Assembly: GCA_017354515.1 (NCBI GenBank)
Contig: JAFMQT010000083.1
Location: forward strand, 1-12,769
Direction of reading: 5' to 3'
From: Nocardia sp.
GTDB lineage: Bacteria > Actinomycetota > Actinomycetes > Mycobacteriales > Mycobacteriaceae
DNA: 12,769 bases
Positions within the stretch are counted from its first letter, which is position 1; the number at the start of each line of letters is the position of its first letter. The translations under genes and the position numbers were made by a program. Of the stretch, positions 6,374-12,769 are shown one piece after another. The notes under the pieces are model-generated. The model saw only the letters and a program-made list of their open reading frames with translations. It had not been told where the DNA came from and did no database searches.

Positions 6374-8083
6374 TCAGTGCAGGGCGGTGGTGGTCCCGAA
6401 TCGCACCGGTGAATCGCTGACCCGAGTCCCCGTCGGATCCGGGCCGGTACCGGGAGCGGTGCGGTCGGTATGCGGCAGGGTACGCGGTCCGGCGGGCAGA
6501 TCGGGATGTTCCAGCCATCCGGGTTCGGCCGCCTGCAGCGCGATTCCGAGCCGGATCAGATCGGCGTCGCCGCGGATGCGGCCACTGAGTTCGACGCCGA
6601 ACGGCAGTCCGGTGTCGGCCGAACGCCCGATGGGTAGCGCGATCACCGGTGCACGCGTGTAGTCCGCCCAGATCGTGTACGTGGAGTTGGGATCGAGGAA
6701 GGTATTGGCGATATCGGTGCGTGCGTCGCGGTCGGTCGCCACGGTCGGCCCGATGATGGCGTCGAGTCGCCGCTCCGAGAGCAGCCGGTTGTAGTCGAGT
6801 TGGAAGCCGATGTACTTCTGTTCGAGCGCGGCGCGATCGGCCGCGGTCGAGGGGGTGGAGTTCACGGCGAAGGCCATATTCAGCACCGTCTGGTGCTGGG
6901 GTTGGTACAGCGGCAGCCGATCGGCGAACTGCCGGTGGTAGTCGGCCATCTCGAGGGTTTGTTCGGCCTGGGTGACCGTCTGTTCGGGCATGGTGACATC
7001 GATCAGGGCGCCGCCCAATGCGGTGACGGTGCGCAGGAATCGATCCATCAGCGCCGCCAATTGCCCCGGAAGGTTCTCCACGTCGGCGCGGATCACTCCG
7101 AAACGTTTGCCCGCCAAAGGTTTCGGTACCCGAGTAGCCGGGCCGAGGGGCGGCAGGGGTGCGGCGGCGAGGGTGCTCGGATCCCTCGGGTCCGGACCGG
7201 CCGTCGCCGACATCAGCAGGGCGGCCTCGGCGATGCTGCGACCCATGAAACCGACGTGGTCGCGGGAGCGGCTCAGCGGAATCAGCCCGAAGGTGCTGAC
7301 CTGTCCGAATGTCGGTTTGATCGCGCTGATTCCGGCCCGGCTGGCGGGGACCCGAATCGAACCCCCGGTGTCGGTGCCGACGGCCAGCGGGCTGAATCTC
7401 GCCGCCACGGCCGCGGCGCTGCCGCCTGAGGAACCACCCACCGACGCGCCGGTATCCCAGGGGTTGCCGACCTGTGGGGTGACCATTCCGATCGCGAATT
7501 CGTCGGTGTGGACGTGTCCCATGAGCACGGCGCCCGAATCGCGCAGCCGCTGCCAGACGGTGGCATCGCCGGCGGCGATATTGCCCTCCAGAACCCGGCT
7601 CGAGGCGGTCAGCGGCAGGCCGCCCACCGCGAACAGATTCTTCAGCGCGATCGGCAGCCCGCACATCAGTGGTGCGCCGCCGGCGGCCAGGCGGGCCGCT
7701 GCCCGGTCGGCCAGGTCGGCGGCCACCGCGGGATAGGTGTGCACCCAGGAATTGATCGGCCCGTCGTAGGCGGCGCTGCGCCGGGTACAGGCCGCGAGCA
7801 ACTCGCGTGGATGCAACTTCTTGGCCTGCAGGAGTGCGGCGGCCTCGAGTGCCGACAACATCGCCGGATCGGTGGCTGTGATGCGGGCCGGATCGGGCAG
7901 TGCCGGATTGCGGGGACCGGCGGGGACGGCGCGCGCGACAGTCCGGGCGGCACCGGCCGCGGCCAGTCCCAGACCGGCGGAACACAGCAGGGTCCGCCGG
8001 GACAACCCGGCCCCCGGACCACTGGTCCCGGTCCCGGTTCGGCCGGTCGACGCTGGCCGGCTCGAACCATCTCGAATAGACAT
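6374..8083 (-). CDS. Tat-exported amidase-signature family hydrolase
   Basis: The 569-residue protein belongs to the amidase signature family. The Ser-cisSer-Lys triad is visible: Lys148 in PIALKNLF, cis-Ser218 in VGGSSGGSAA and nucleophile Ser242 in GTDTGGSIRVPAS. The usual Asp after the lysine is Asn here. The N-terminus has a twin-arginine signal, SRRTLL at residues 28-33, then a hydrophobic core and an ARA site at 50-52, so the enzyme is probably exported folded. The C-terminus is a Pro/Thr/Gly-rich tail. The substrate is unknown. I chose ATG 8083; ATG 8191 would lie inside the ArgR operator and add 36 basic residues before the signal. It is convergent with argR (15-base gap) and divergent from argG, interrupting the usual argR-argG junction. 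Confidence 0.85.
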   Translation of the reverse strand: MSIRDGSSRPASTGRTGTGTSGPGAGLSRRTLLCSAGLGLAAAGAARTVARAVPAGPRNPALPDPARITATDPAMLSALEAAALLQAKKLHPRELLAACTRRSAAYDGPINSWVHTYPAVAADLADRAAARLAAGGAPLMCGLPIALKNLFAVGGLPLTASSRVLEGNIAAGDATVWQRLRDSGAVLMGHVHTDEFAIGMVTPQVGNPWDTGASVGGSSGGSAAAVAARFSPLAVGTDTGGSIRVPASRAGISAIKPTFGQVSTFGLIPLSRSRDHVGFMGRSIAEAALLMSATAGPDPRDPSTLAAAPLPPLGPATRVPKPLAGKRFGVIRADVENLPGQLAALMDRFLRTVTALGGALIDVTMPEQTVTQAEQTLEMADYHRQFADRLPLYQPQHQTVLNMAFAVNSTPSTAADRAALEQKYIGFQLDYNRLLSERRLDAIIGPTVATDRDARTDIANTFLDPNSTYTIWADYTRAPVIALPIGRSADTGLPFGVELSGRIRGDADLIRLGIALQAAEPGWLEHPDLPAGPRTLPHTDRTAPGTGPDPTGTRVSDSPVRFGTTTALH

Positions 8084-8090
8084 TCGTGAC

Positions 8091-8096
8091 ACGGTA
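8091..8096 (-). promoter_or_regulatory. Possible -10 hexamer for leaderless amidase transcript
   Basis: On the minus strand TACCGT fits the actinobacterial TANNNT -10 pattern and lies 7 bases before the ATG at 8083. No Shine-Dalgarno sequence precedes that ATG, so a leaderless start is plausible. The motif is short and could be chance. A GTG at 8092 overlaps it and would be an alternative start three codons earlier. Confidence 0.3.
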
Positions 8097-8185
8097 GCCG
8101 TTGGGGCCCTGGGCGTCTCGTCGTGTTCGGGCCCGGTGCGACGGCGCCGGTCGCGGCGGGTTGCCGGTATCGCACCACCCCGGTT

Positions 8186-8217
8186 ATGCATGAGATTGCA
8201 TCATCATGCATAATCAT
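8186..8217. promoter_or_regulatory. Second ArgR operator, upstream of argG
   Basis: This element matches 30 of 32 bases of the argC operator at 434-465; the two differences both fall in the spacer between the second and third TGCAT. TGCAT repeats start at 8187, 8197 and 8207, again 10 bases apart, and TGCAT-CATC-ATGCA (8197-8210) is a perfect inverted-repeat box. CATAAT at 8209-8214 is in the same relative position as the argC -10 hexamer, predicting transcription of argG from about 8220. The element lies between argG and the divergent amidase, about 100 bases upstream of the amidase start, so it might also affect that gene. Confidence 0.8.
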
Positions 8218-8226
8218 TTGCGGTTG

Positions 8227-8304
8227 ATGTGGGCCGGCCGCGGCCCGAAGCGGTACCACATCGTCGCTGCTGACAGCGCGCACATCGGATACGCACGAAC
8301 CTGA
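8227..8304 (+). CDS. Possible leader mini-ORF upstream of argG (25 codons)
   Basis: ATG at 8227 opens 25 codons ending in TGA at 8302-8304. It begins 6-7 bases after the predicted transcription start. Its stop codon overlaps the argG ribosome binding site (TGAGGAG), so a terminating ribosome would sit on the argG signal. The peptide MWAGRGPKRYHIVAADSAHIGYART has three arginines (residues 5, 9 and 24). The frame is the same as argG, separated only by the TGA. G or C ends 19 of the 24 codons after the start, as in neighbouring genes. There is no clear ribosome binding site for it. It may be chance in a GC-rich leader, or a peptide that tunes argG translation. Confidence 0.25.
   Translation: MWAGRGPKRYHIVAADSAHIGYART
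8231..8246 (+). promoter_or_regulatory. Hairpin in the argG leader
   Basis: GGGCCG (8231-8236) and CGGCCC (8241-8246) form a perfect 6-bp, all G/C stem with a GCCG loop, about 10 bases into the predicted argG transcript. No run of U follows, so it is not a standard terminator. It could stabilise the 5' end or shape access to the mini-ORF start at 8227. Confidence 0.3.
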
Positions 8305-8316
8305 GGAGCATCAGAT

Positions 8317-9519
8317 ATGGCCGATCGCGTCGTACTCGCCTATTCGGGCGGGTTGGACACCTCCGTCGCCATCAGCTGGATCGGCAAGGAGACCGGCGCA
8401 GAGGTGGTCGCCGTCGCGATCGATCTGGGTCAGGGCGGTGAGGATATGAACCTGGTGCGTCAGCGTGCGCTGGACTGCGGTGCGGTCGAGGCCATCGTGG
8501 TCGACGCCCGCGACGAGTTCGCCGACGAGTACTGCCTGCCGACCGTGCAGGCCAACGCCATGTACATGGGCCGCTACCCACTGGTCTCGGCGATCAGCCG
8601 CCCGCTGATCGTCAAACATCTCGTAGAGGCCGCCGAGTACCACGGCGCCTCCACCGTCGCGCACGGCTGCACCGGTAAGGGCAACGACCAGGTCCGCTTC
8701 GAGGTCGGGATCGGCGCGCTGGCACCGGATCTGAACGTCATCGCCCCCGTGCGCGACTACGCCTGGACCCGGGAGAAGGCGATCGCGTTCGCCGAGGAGA
8801 ACGCGCTGCCGATCACCGTCACCAAGAAGTCGCCGTTCTCCATCGACCAGAACCTGTGGGGTCGTGCGGTCGAGACCGGCTTCCTCGAGGATCTGTGGAA
8901 CGCCCCGACCAAGGACGTCTACGACTACACCGTCGACCCGACCATCAACTTCGAGGCGCCCGACGAGCTGATCGTCACCTTCGACAAGGGTGTTCCGGTC
9001 GCCATCGACGGCCGTCCGGTCAGCGTGCTCGAGGCCATCACCGAACTCAACACCCGCGCCGGACGTCAGGGGGTGGGCCGGCTGGATATGGTCGAGGACC
9101 GGCTGGTCGGCATCAAGAGCCGTGAGATCTACGAGGCCCCGGGCGCGATCGCTCTGATCACCGCCCACGAGGAGCTCGAGGCCGTCACCGTCGAACGTGA
9201 ACTGGGCCGGTACAAGCGCCAGGTCGAGCAGCGCTGGGGCGAGCTGGTCTACGACGGCCTGTGGTTCTCCCCGCTCAAGCGCGCCCTCGACGCCTTCGTC
9301 CGCGATACCCAGGAGCATGTCACCGGCGAGGTGCGGATGGTGCTGCACGGCGGCAACGTCGTGGTCAACGGCCGCCGCAGCGAGGAGTCGCTCTACGACT
9401 TCAACCTGGCCACCTACGACGAGGGCGACAGCTTCGATCAGTCACTGGCCAAGGGCTTCGTCCAGATCCACGGCCTGTCGTCGAAGGTTGCCGCACGCCG
9501 GGATCTCAGCAAGAAGTAG
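8317..9519 (+). CDS. argG: Argininosuccinate synthase ArgG
   Basis: ArgG condenses citrulline and aspartate using ATP to give argininosuccinate. The 400-residue protein is full length for type 1 enzymes. The N-terminal PP-loop motif YSGGLDTS (Ser10-Ser16) binds ATP. MYMGRYPLVSAISRP and GCTGKGNDQVRFE (Gly117 onward, with Lys121 and Asp124) are citrulline and aspartate site segments. The ATG has GAGGAG at 8303-8308, 8 bases upstream. The gene has its own ArgR operator and a leader of about 97 bases because an amidase gene separates it from argR. It ends with tandem TAG stops and is followed 43 bases later by a methyltransferase gene and then argH, probably as one transcript. Confidence 0.97.
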   Translation: MADRVVLAYSGGLDTSVAISWIGKETGAEVVAVAIDLGQGGEDMNLVRQRALDCGAVEAIVVDARDEFADEYCLPTVQANAMYMGRYPLVSAISRPLIVKHLVEAAEYHGASTVAHGCTGKGNDQVRFEVGIGALAPDLNVIAPVRDYAWTREKAIAFAEENALPITVTKKSPFSIDQNLWGRAVETGFLEDLWNAPTKDVYDYTVDPTINFEAPDELIVTFDKGVPVAIDGRPVSVLEAITELNTRAGRQGVGRLDMVEDRLVGIKSREIYEAPGAIALITAHEELEAVTVERELGRYKRQVEQRWGELVYDGLWFSPLKRALDAFVRDTQEHVTGEVRMVLHGGNVVVNGRRSEESLYDFNLATYDEGDSFDQSLAKGFVQIHGLSSKVAARRDLSKK

Positions 9520-9562
9520 TAGCCTGCGAGCGCTCGTGCAGATGGCATAACAGGAGGTGCTC

Positions 9563-10456
9563 GTGCGGACCGACGACGACAGCTGGGACATCACCGAGAG
9601 TGTGGGCGCGACAGCCGTCGGCGTCGCGGCTATGCGGGCCGCCGAGACACGGCGCGAGGACGCGCTCTTCCAGGATCCCTACGCGGCCAAACTGGTCGAG
9701 GCGGTCGGGGGCGGATGGAGCACGATCCTGCGGGCGCAGGCCACTGCCGATCCGGTGCGAAACCGGGAGTACGGGCGGTTCGGCGGAATGATGACCGCGC
9801 GCACGGTGTATATCGACGAGTTCTTCGGTTCGGTGGCTGCGGCGGGGGTCCGTCAGATCGTCATTCTGGCCTCGGGCCTGGACGCCCGGGCCTATCGGCT
9901 CGAATGGCCGTCCGGGACGGTCATTTTCGAACTGGACCAGCCGAAGGTACTGGAGTTCAAGGCTGGTGCGCTAGCCGGGGACCTTCCCGCCGCCGATCGC
10001 CGCGAGATCGCGATCGATCTGCGTCAGGACTGGCCGAAGGCGCTGCGCGAGAGTGGTTTCGACCCCGAGTTGCCCACCGCCTGGCTGGCCGAGGGGCTGC
10101 TGCGGTATCTGCCGGAGGAGGCGCAGGTCCGGCTCTTCGAGAACATCGCCCAACTCAGCGCGGTGGGCAGCACGATCGCGCTGAACACCGGGCAGGGACA
10201 GCAGCGCACGCTCAATCCCGAGATCCGCGCGGCCCGCGAAAAGATGCTGGCGCAGGCCGGGATCCGGCTGGACCTGGACAACCTCTGGTATTCCGAGGAC
10301 GACCGCACCGATCCCCGCGACTGGTTCACCGGACACGGCTGGAAGGTCGCCGCCACCGATCCGGTCGCAGTGCTGACCGACCACGGCCGGCAGGTGCCCG
10401 AAGAAGTGCGCGAAGGACTCAGCCACCACATTCTGATGACCGCTACGCGCCCGTGA
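9563..10456 (+). CDS. SAM-dependent methyltransferase (TIGR00027 / LCM-like family)
   Basis: The 297-residue product matches the methyltransferase family greatly expanded in mycobacteria and nocardiae (related to leucine carboxyl methyltransferases). It starts MRTDDDSWDITESVGATAVGVA, has the SAM-binding segment VILASGLDARAYRLEW (residues 100-115), the acidic FELDQPKVLEFK (Asp125) and AWLAEGLLRYLPEEAQ in the middle. The substrate is unknown for most members. GTG 9563 is preferred: AGGAGG at 9552-9557 is 5 bases away and the family N-terminus begins there; GTG 9557 overlaps the ribosome binding site. It lies 43 bases after argG and 46 before argH, in the same direction, so it is probably co-transcribed, though no link to arginine is known to me. 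Confidence 0.85.
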   Translation: MRTDDDSWDITESVGATAVGVAAMRAAETRREDALFQDPYAAKLVEAVGGGWSTILRAQATADPVRNREYGRFGGMMTARTVYIDEFFGSVAAAGVRQIVILASGLDARAYRLEWPSGTVIFELDQPKVLEFKAGALAGDLPAADRREIAIDLRQDWPKALRESGFDPELPTAWLAEGLLRYLPEEAQVRLFENIAQLSAVGSTIALNTGQGQQRTLNPEIRAAREKMLAQAGIRLDLDNLWYSEDDRTDPRDWFTGHGWKVAATDPVAVLTDHGRQVPEEVREGLSHHILMTATRP

Positions 10457-10502
10457 ACTCGACGACACGCACGACCACGCACCGGTGAGGAGATCACAAC
10501 CG

Positions 10503-11924
10503 ATGACCGACGGCGGCAGCACCAATACCGGGGCGCTGTGGGGTGGCCGGTTCGCCTCCGGCCCCGCCGAGGCGATGGCGGCGCTGAGCAAATCGACCCA
10601 TTTCGATTGGGCGCTGGCCCCGTACGACATTCGCGCGTCGAAGGCGCATGCGCGGGTACTGCACAAGGCCGGGCTGCTCTCGGAATCCGATCTCGGCGCC
10701 ATGCTGGTGGGCCTGGATCGCCTCGCCGCCGACGTGCAGTCCGGGGCGTTCACCGCGGCCGAATCCGATGAGGATGTGCACGGTGCGCTCGAACGCGGCC
10801 TGATCGACCGGGTCGGCGCGGAACTCGGCGGCCGGTTGCGCGCCGGGCGTTCACGCAACGACCAGGTCGCGACCCTGTTCCGGATGTGGTTGCGGGATGC
10901 GGTGCGCCGCATCGCCTTCGGGGTCCTCGAGGTGGTGGACGCGCTGACCGATCAGGCCGCCGCCCATCCGGATGTGGTCATGCCGGGCAAGACACATCTG
11001 CAGGCGGCGCAACCGGTGCTGCTGGCGCATCAGTTGCTCGCGCACGCGCATCCGCTACTGCGCGATATCGAACGGTTACAGGACTTCGACAAGCGTGCTG
11101 CGATCTCCCCGTACGGTTCGGGTGCGCTGGCGGGTTCCTCACTGGGGCTCGACCCCGAGGCGATCGCGGCCGATCTGGATTTCACTGCCGCCGCGGCCAA
11201 TTCGATCGATGCCACCTCCGCCCGTGACTTCGCCGCCGAGGCGGCGTTCGTGCTGGCGATGATCGCGGTGGATCTGTCCCGGATGGCCGAGGAGATCATC
11301 CTGTGGAGCACACCGGAATTCGGTTACATCACCCTCGCCGACGCGTGGTCGACCGGATCGTCGATCATGCCGCAGAAGAAGAACCCCGACGTCTCCGAAC
11401 TGACCCGCGGTAAGGCGGGCCGGTTGATCGGCAATCTGACCGGGTTGCTGGCCACCCTGAAAGCACAGCCGCTGGCCTACAACCGGGATCTGCAGGAGGA
11501 CAAGGAGCCGCTGCTGGATTCGGTGGCCCAGCTCGAACTGCTGCTGCCGGCGATCGCCGGACTCGTCGGCACCCTCACCTTCCACCCCGATCGGATGGCC
11601 GAACTCGCCCCCGCCGGTTTCACCCTCGCCACCGATATCGCCGAATGGCTGGTGCGGCAGGGGGTTCCGTTCCGTACCGCGCACGAGGCCGCCGGGGCGT
11701 GCGTGCGGGCCGCCGAGGCGAGGGGAGTGGGACTGGAGGATCTGACCGACGAGGAATTCGCCGCGGTCGATCCCGCGCTGACCGCGCGGGTGCGTGAGGT
11801 GCTGACGGTCCGGGGTTCGATCGACTCCCGTGACGCCCGCGGCGGCACCGCGGGAGTGCGGGTGGCCGAACAACTCAGTGAGGTCCGCGCGAGCGCCGAG
11901 CAGGCCCGCGGCCGGCTGAAGTGA
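10503..11924 (+). CDS. argH: Argininosuccinate lyase ArgH
   Basis: ArgH splits argininosuccinate into arginine and fumarate, the last step of the pathway. The 473-residue protein is a full-length member of the fumarase/aspartase superfamily. ALWGGRF opens the fold, SRNDQVAT (Ser117-Arg118-Asn119-Asp120) binds substrate, GKTHLQAAQPV carries the conserved His165, and the signature GSSIMPQKKNPD holds the catalytic serine (Ser286 or Ser287) in the mobile loop. ATG 10503 has GAGGAG at 10487-10492, 10 bases upstream; a GTG at 10485 would start on that site and is unlikely. The gene ends the arginine cluster and is convergent with idi, 24 bases away. Confidence 0.97.
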   Translation: MTDGGSTNTGALWGGRFASGPAEAMAALSKSTHFDWALAPYDIRASKAHARVLHKAGLLSESDLGAMLVGLDRLAADVQSGAFTAAESDEDVHGALERGLIDRVGAELGGRLRAGRSRNDQVATLFRMWLRDAVRRIAFGVLEVVDALTDQAAAHPDVVMPGKTHLQAAQPVLLAHQLLAHAHPLLRDIERLQDFDKRAAISPYGSGALAGSSLGLDPEAIAADLDFTAAAANSIDATSARDFAAEAAFVLAMIAVDLSRMAEEIILWSTPEFGYITLADAWSTGSSIMPQKKNPDVSELTRGKAGRLIGNLTGLLATLKAQPLAYNRDLQEDKEPLLDSVAQLELLLPAIAGLVGTLTFHPDRMAELAPAGFTLATDIAEWLVRQGVPFRTAHEAAGACVRAAEARGVGLEDLTDEEFAAVDPALTARVREVLTVRGSIDSRDARGGTAGVRVAEQLSEVRASAEQARGRLK

Positions 11925-11948
11925 AGGCCGTGATCGACCGTTGCCCGG

Positions 11949-12515
11949 TCAGTCCGCCGATCGCGCCGTACGCAGTACACCCGCCAGCCAGGGTGTGAAA
12001 TCCGCGGGCGCGGCGGCGAGTTCGTCCGCCAGCTGATCGGGCGCGCCCCAGCGCAGTGCGGCGACCTCGGCCGGATCGGGATCGGGGGGCAGCTCGTGCG
12101 GATACCGACCGACCAGCACGTGGTCCCATTCGTCCTCCACCCGCCCGGTCATCGAATCGGTTGCCCGATACCGGTAGACACCGACCTCGCGCAGGGTCGC
12201 GCGCACCCGCAACTCCTCGTGCAGGCGGGCACTCGCGGCCTCGGCCACCGCCTGCCCCGGCGCCGGATGCCCACAGCACGCGTTCGACCAGCGCAGCGGG
12301 AAGCGGGTCTTGGCCGCGGCCCGCTGCTGCAGTAGTACCCGGCCGCGGGCGTCGAACAGCAGCACCGAGAACGCGCGGTGCAGCCGGCCTGGTGCGGTAT
12401 GGGCCGGGCCCACCGGGCAGCTGCCGGTCGCCCGGCCCTGTTCGTCGACCAATTCCACGGCCAGCGATTCGCGGTCGATCGTGCCGCCTGAGGTGGTGTG
12501 GATACCGCTCACCAT
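11949..12515 (-). CDS. idi: Isopentenyl-diphosphate delta-isomerase, type 1 (Nudix fold)
   Basis: Idi interconverts isopentenyl and dimethylallyl diphosphate for isoprenoid synthesis. The 188-residue protein has the type 1 features: metal ligands His39 and His46 (AHTAPGRLHRAF, same spacing as E. coli His25/His32), catalytic Cys81 and ligand His83 in SNACCGHP, a Nudix-like helix EAASARLHEELRV and the paired acids Glu127/Glu129 in VEDEWDHV. The start is slightly uncertain. ATG 12515 follows AAGG by 4 bases, while GTG 12512 would be 7 bases from it. TAAGGT just upstream could also be a -10 hexamer giving a leaderless start at GTG 12512. It is convergent with argH and has no visible pathway link to it. 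Confidence 0.93.
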   Translation of the reverse strand: MVSGIHTTSGGTIDRESLAVELVDEQGRATGSCPVGPAHTAPGRLHRAFSVLLFDARGRVLLQQRAAAKTRFPLRWSNACCGHPAPGQAVAEAASARLHEELRVRATLREVGVYRYRATDSMTGRVEDEWDHVLVGRYPHELPPDPDPAEVAALRWGAPDQLADELAAAPADFTPWLAGVLRTARSAD

Positions 12516-12596
12516 CTCACCTTATCGACGGACGGGCGGCGCCGGTCCGTGCACAACCTGTGACCGGGAGTTGGAGCAACCGATGCGACCCGGCAG

Positions 12597-12602
12597 TAGG
12601 CT
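12597..12602 (+). promoter_or_regulatory. Predicted -10 hexamer for leaderless mini-ORF and downstream gene
   Basis: TAGGCT fits the actinobacterial TANNNT pattern and lies exactly 6 bases before an ATG at 12609, the same geometry as at argC. TTGGAG at 12571-12576 resembles a -35 but the 20-base spacing is long. The minus strand of this 161-base intergenic region must also hold the idi promoter, which I could not place with confidence. Confidence 0.4.
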
Positions 12603-12608
12603 GTCGGA

Positions 12609-12680
12609 ATGCAGGCTCGACCCGCATATTCGCCGGGAGGGTCGGATAAGGCGCAGGGCAACGGCTGGGAGCGAGTGTGA
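12609..12680 (+). CDS. Probable leaderless 23-codon upstream ORF
   Basis: ATG at 12609 opens 23 codons (MQARPAYSPGGSDKAQGNGW then ERV) and stops with TGA at 12678-12680. The stop overlaps the GTG start of the next gene in a 4-base GTGA, the coupling pattern seen throughout this window. The ATG is 6 bases after a -10-like TAGGCT and has no ribosome binding site, which suggests leaderless translation. Short leaderless ORFs coupled to a downstream gene are well known in mycobacteria. The peptide has no cysteine or runs of one amino acid, so no amino-acid-sensing role is visible. It is too short for standard gene finders. Confidence 0.4.
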   Translation: MQARPAYSPGGSDKAQGNGWERV

Positions 12681-12769
12681 AATTCGATACGAAGGCCTTC
12701 ACCGGGCCGGTGCGGAGGTTGATGGCGACCGCGCAGAACGGTCTCGAGGTGGTGCGATTCGGTGGCCTC
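12677..12769 (+). CDS. 5' end of an unidentified protein gene, possibly alpha/beta hydrolase-like
   Basis: A GTG at 12677 with GGGAG at 12667-12671 (5-base spacing) opens 31 codons that run off the window: KFDTKAFTGPVRRLMATAQ follows the initiator, then NGLEVVRFGGL. The segment is amphipathic and not a signal peptide. It faintly recalls the N-termini of long actinobacterial alpha/beta-hydrolase proteins of the PHA-synthase-like kind, but 31 residues are too few to assign a function. Its start overlaps the stop of the mini-ORF at 12609-12680, implying coupled translation. It is divergent from idi. Confidence 0.6.
   Translation, partial: MKFDTKAFTGPVRRLMATAQNGLEVVRFGGL

Noticed and set aside
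6374..8191. Amidase cluster as part of a new arginine-linked defence or antibiotic system
   Set aside because: Only a single stand-alone hydrolase is present with no partner genes, carrier proteins or toxin-like features; the arginine genes are ordinary and complete.
9527..9536. 10-base palindrome CGAGCGCTCG after argG as terminator or operator
   Set aside because: Too short, with no loop or T run, and it lies in what looks like a read-through region to the methyltransferase and argH.
10485..10502. GTG start at 10485 for argH
   Set aside because: It coincides with the GAGGAG ribosome binding site, and the six added residues are not typical of ArgH.
11936..11950. 5-bp hairpin GACCG-TTGCC-CGGTC between argH and idi as terminator
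   Set aside because: The stem is short, not followed by a T run, and overlaps the idi stop codon. Termination must occur near here, but this sequence does not establish it.

Overview
The window is a high-GC chromosomal segment. It carries an almost complete arginine biosynthesis locus in the order argC-argJ-argB-argD-argF-argR, then (after an inserted gene) argG and argH. The gene order, the protein sequences (which resemble the Mycobacterium tuberculosis Arg proteins as I recall them), leaderless starts, a TIGR00027-type methyltransferase and a type 1 IPP isomerase all point to Mycobacteriales, most likely Nocardia or a close relative. This is a judgement from memory; no search was run.

Layout. 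(1) 1-286, minus: 5' part of a small membrane protein of the VC0807 / septation-protein-A-like type, divergent from argC. (2) 287-468: intergenic region with a CRP-like or palindromic motif and an ArgR operator that overlaps the argC promoter. (3) 469-6358, plus: argCJBDFR, a tightly packed operon in which nearly every junction is a 4-base GTGA or ATGA overlap. (4) 6374-8083, minus: a Tat-exported amidase-signature hydrolase, convergent with argR and divergent from argG. (5) 8084-8316: intergenic region with a second ArgR operator, 30 of 32 bases identical to the first, and a leader of about 97 nt for argG. (6) 8317-11924, plus: argG, an SAM-dependent methyltransferase and argH. (7) 11949-12515, minus: idi. 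(8) 12609-12769, plus: a probable leaderless 23-codon mini-ORF coupled by a GTGA overlap to the start of a gene that runs off the window.

How the genes work together. ArgB, ArgC, ArgD and ArgJ take N-acetylglutamate to ornithine with acetyl recycling. ArgF, ArgG and ArgH convert ornithine to citrulline, argininosuccinate and arginine. ArgR, encoded in the first block, very probably represses both blocks through the two matching operators. The amidase gene splits the usual argR-argG junction, and the second operator restores arginine control downstream of it. The methyltransferase sits inside the argG-argH unit with its own strong ribosome binding site. idi belongs to isoprenoid synthesis and is not obviously linked.

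No tRNA, rRNA, CRISPR, insertion sequence or phage element was seen. The most interesting signals are regulatory: the duplicated 10-bp-phased operator, the leaderless argC start embedded next to it, and two short upstream ORFs (before argG and before the last gene). I did not find a convincing wholly new multi-gene system.
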